Shown here: one piece after another, positions 5,063-5,506 of the stretch | Layout: every line of letters begins with the position of its first letter | Numbering within the stretch: position 1 is the first letter of the stretch | Source: Chloroflexota bacterium | GTDB taxonomy: Bacteria > Chloroflexota > Limnocylindria > Limnocylindrales > CSP1-4 | Direction: 5' to 3' | Assembly (NCBI GenBank): GCA_027457005.1 | Contig: DAIDTV010000116.1 | Location: forward strand, 1-5,506 | DNA: 5,506 bases | Notes under the pieces: model-generated | Seen by the model: only the letters and a program-made list of their open reading frames with translations | What the model was told of the DNA's origin: nothing | The model's database searches: none | Program-made: the position numbers and the translations under genes

Positions 5063-5506
5063 ATGCGCAGGGCGCAGGAGCTCGATGTGACGGACGTCCT
5101 CACTCCGCAGGGTGTCACCTCCCACTCGGTCCACGCGAACCTCTCGGTGCCGGCGCTCTACGAGGCTGCCCTTCAGCGGAAGGAGGGGGTCATTTCCGCG
5201 GGAGGAGCGCTGGTCGTCGAGACCGGGAAGCACACGGGCCGGTCGCCGAAGGACAAGTTCATCGTCGAGGAACCCGGCAGCGCGGCCCACGTCTGGTGGG
5301 GCGACATCAACCAGCCGATCAGCGAGGCGCGCTACGACGCGCTGCGAGAGCGCGTGATGGCCCACCTCGGAAGCCGCGAGGTCTTCGTCCAGGACTGCTA
5401 CGTGGGCGCCGACATCGCGCACCGCCGGTCCCTGCGGGTCACCACCGAGACCGCCTGGGCCAGCCTGTTCGCGGACAACCTCTTCATCCGGCCGGCCGCG
5501 ACCGAC
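5063..5506 (+). CDS. pckA: Phosphoenolpyruvate carboxykinase (ATP), N-terminal part
   Basis: This enzyme converts oxaloacetate plus ATP to phosphoenolpyruvate, CO2 and ADP, the entry step of gluconeogenesis in the cytoplasm. The 148 codons visible run off the right edge; the family is usually around 530 residues, so the ATP-binding loop and metal site lie outside. The N-terminal domain is unmistakable: NLSVPALYEAAL (26-37), GGALVVETGKHTGRSPKDKF (47-66) with substrate-binding Arg60 (near E. coli Arg65), WWGDINQPI, FVQDCYVGAD, and AWASLFADNLFIRP near the edge. ATG at 5063 is the first possible start in this frame. GTG at 5087 is a serious alternative because AGGAG at 5076-5080 lies 6 nt before it, while ATG 5063 has no good ribosome binding site. 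Conserved sequence begins after both. The gene has its own upstream gap and promoter-like dyad, so it is probably controlled separately from the lgt operon. Confidence 0.93.
   Translation, partial: MRRAQELDVTDVLTPQGVTSHSVHANLSVPALYEAALQRKEGVISAGGALVVETGKHTGRSPKDKFIVEEPGSAAHVWWGDINQPISEARYDALRERVMAHLGSREVFVQDCYVGADIAHRRSLRVTTETAWASLFADNLFIRPAATD
5076..5080 (+). promoter_or_regulatory. Shine-Dalgarno sequence favouring the GTG start of pckA
   Basis: AGGAG lies 6 nt before the in-frame GTG at 5087, an ideal spacing. If used, pckA would begin with VTDVLTPQGV, eight residues shorter than from ATG 5063. It is the only strong ribosome binding site seen ahead of a gene in this window; other starts look leaderless or coupled. 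Confidence 0.4.

Noticed and set aside
1..5506. A defence, mobile or CRISPR system
   Set aside because: No direct-repeat array, transposase, integrase, toxin-antitoxin pair or tRNA-like attachment site is visible. The single nuclease-like protein alone does not support a defence system.

Overview
The window comes from a very GC-rich bacterial chromosome with codon third positions dominated by G and C. It looks like ordinary core-metabolism DNA: I see no mobile element, CRISPR array, tRNA or rRNA. Seven protein genes are supported, six on the plus strand and one on the minus strand. The mix (RskA-type anti-sigma domain, MenG for menaquinone, an Lgt with a GLGIYGG loop, CBS-domain cystathionine beta-synthase, ATP-type PEP carboxykinase) fits a high-GC Chloroflexota lineage of the Limnocylindria type or a deep actinobacterium. 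This placement is inference from protein style only and is uncertain.

Layout. At 1-457 is the 3' part of an anti-sigma factor with an RskA-like extracytoplasmic domain. A promoter region (about 522-550) then leads into an apparently leaderless gene (558-1376) for an unrecognised protein with a PD-(D/E)XK nuclease-like signature. Its stop overlaps the start of menG (1373-2134) as ATGA, so these two are probably co-transcribed. A small single-pass membrane protein of unknown function (2441-2082, minus strand) converges on menG and overlaps its 3' end by 53 bp. The divergent gap 2442-2565 holds two outward-facing -10 elements and a 13-bp perfect inverted repeat. lgt (2566-3483) and a cystathionine beta-synthase gene (3486-4904) follow, 2 bp apart, as an evident operon. 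The 158-bp gap 4905-5062 carries a promoter-like element centred in a nested dyad. The pckA gene begins at 5063 or 5087 and runs off the right edge.

Functions. The genes do not form one pathway: they cover sigma-factor control, menaquinone methylation, lipoprotein maturation, transsulfuration or H2S metabolism, and gluconeogenesis. The most interesting non-coding signals are the repeated TANNNT box placed 6-8 nt before a start codon (leaderless transcripts), the large palindrome between the divergent genes, and the operator-like dyad over the pckA promoter. The most interesting protein is the PD-(D/E)XK-like one. I found no convincing undescribed multi-gene system.
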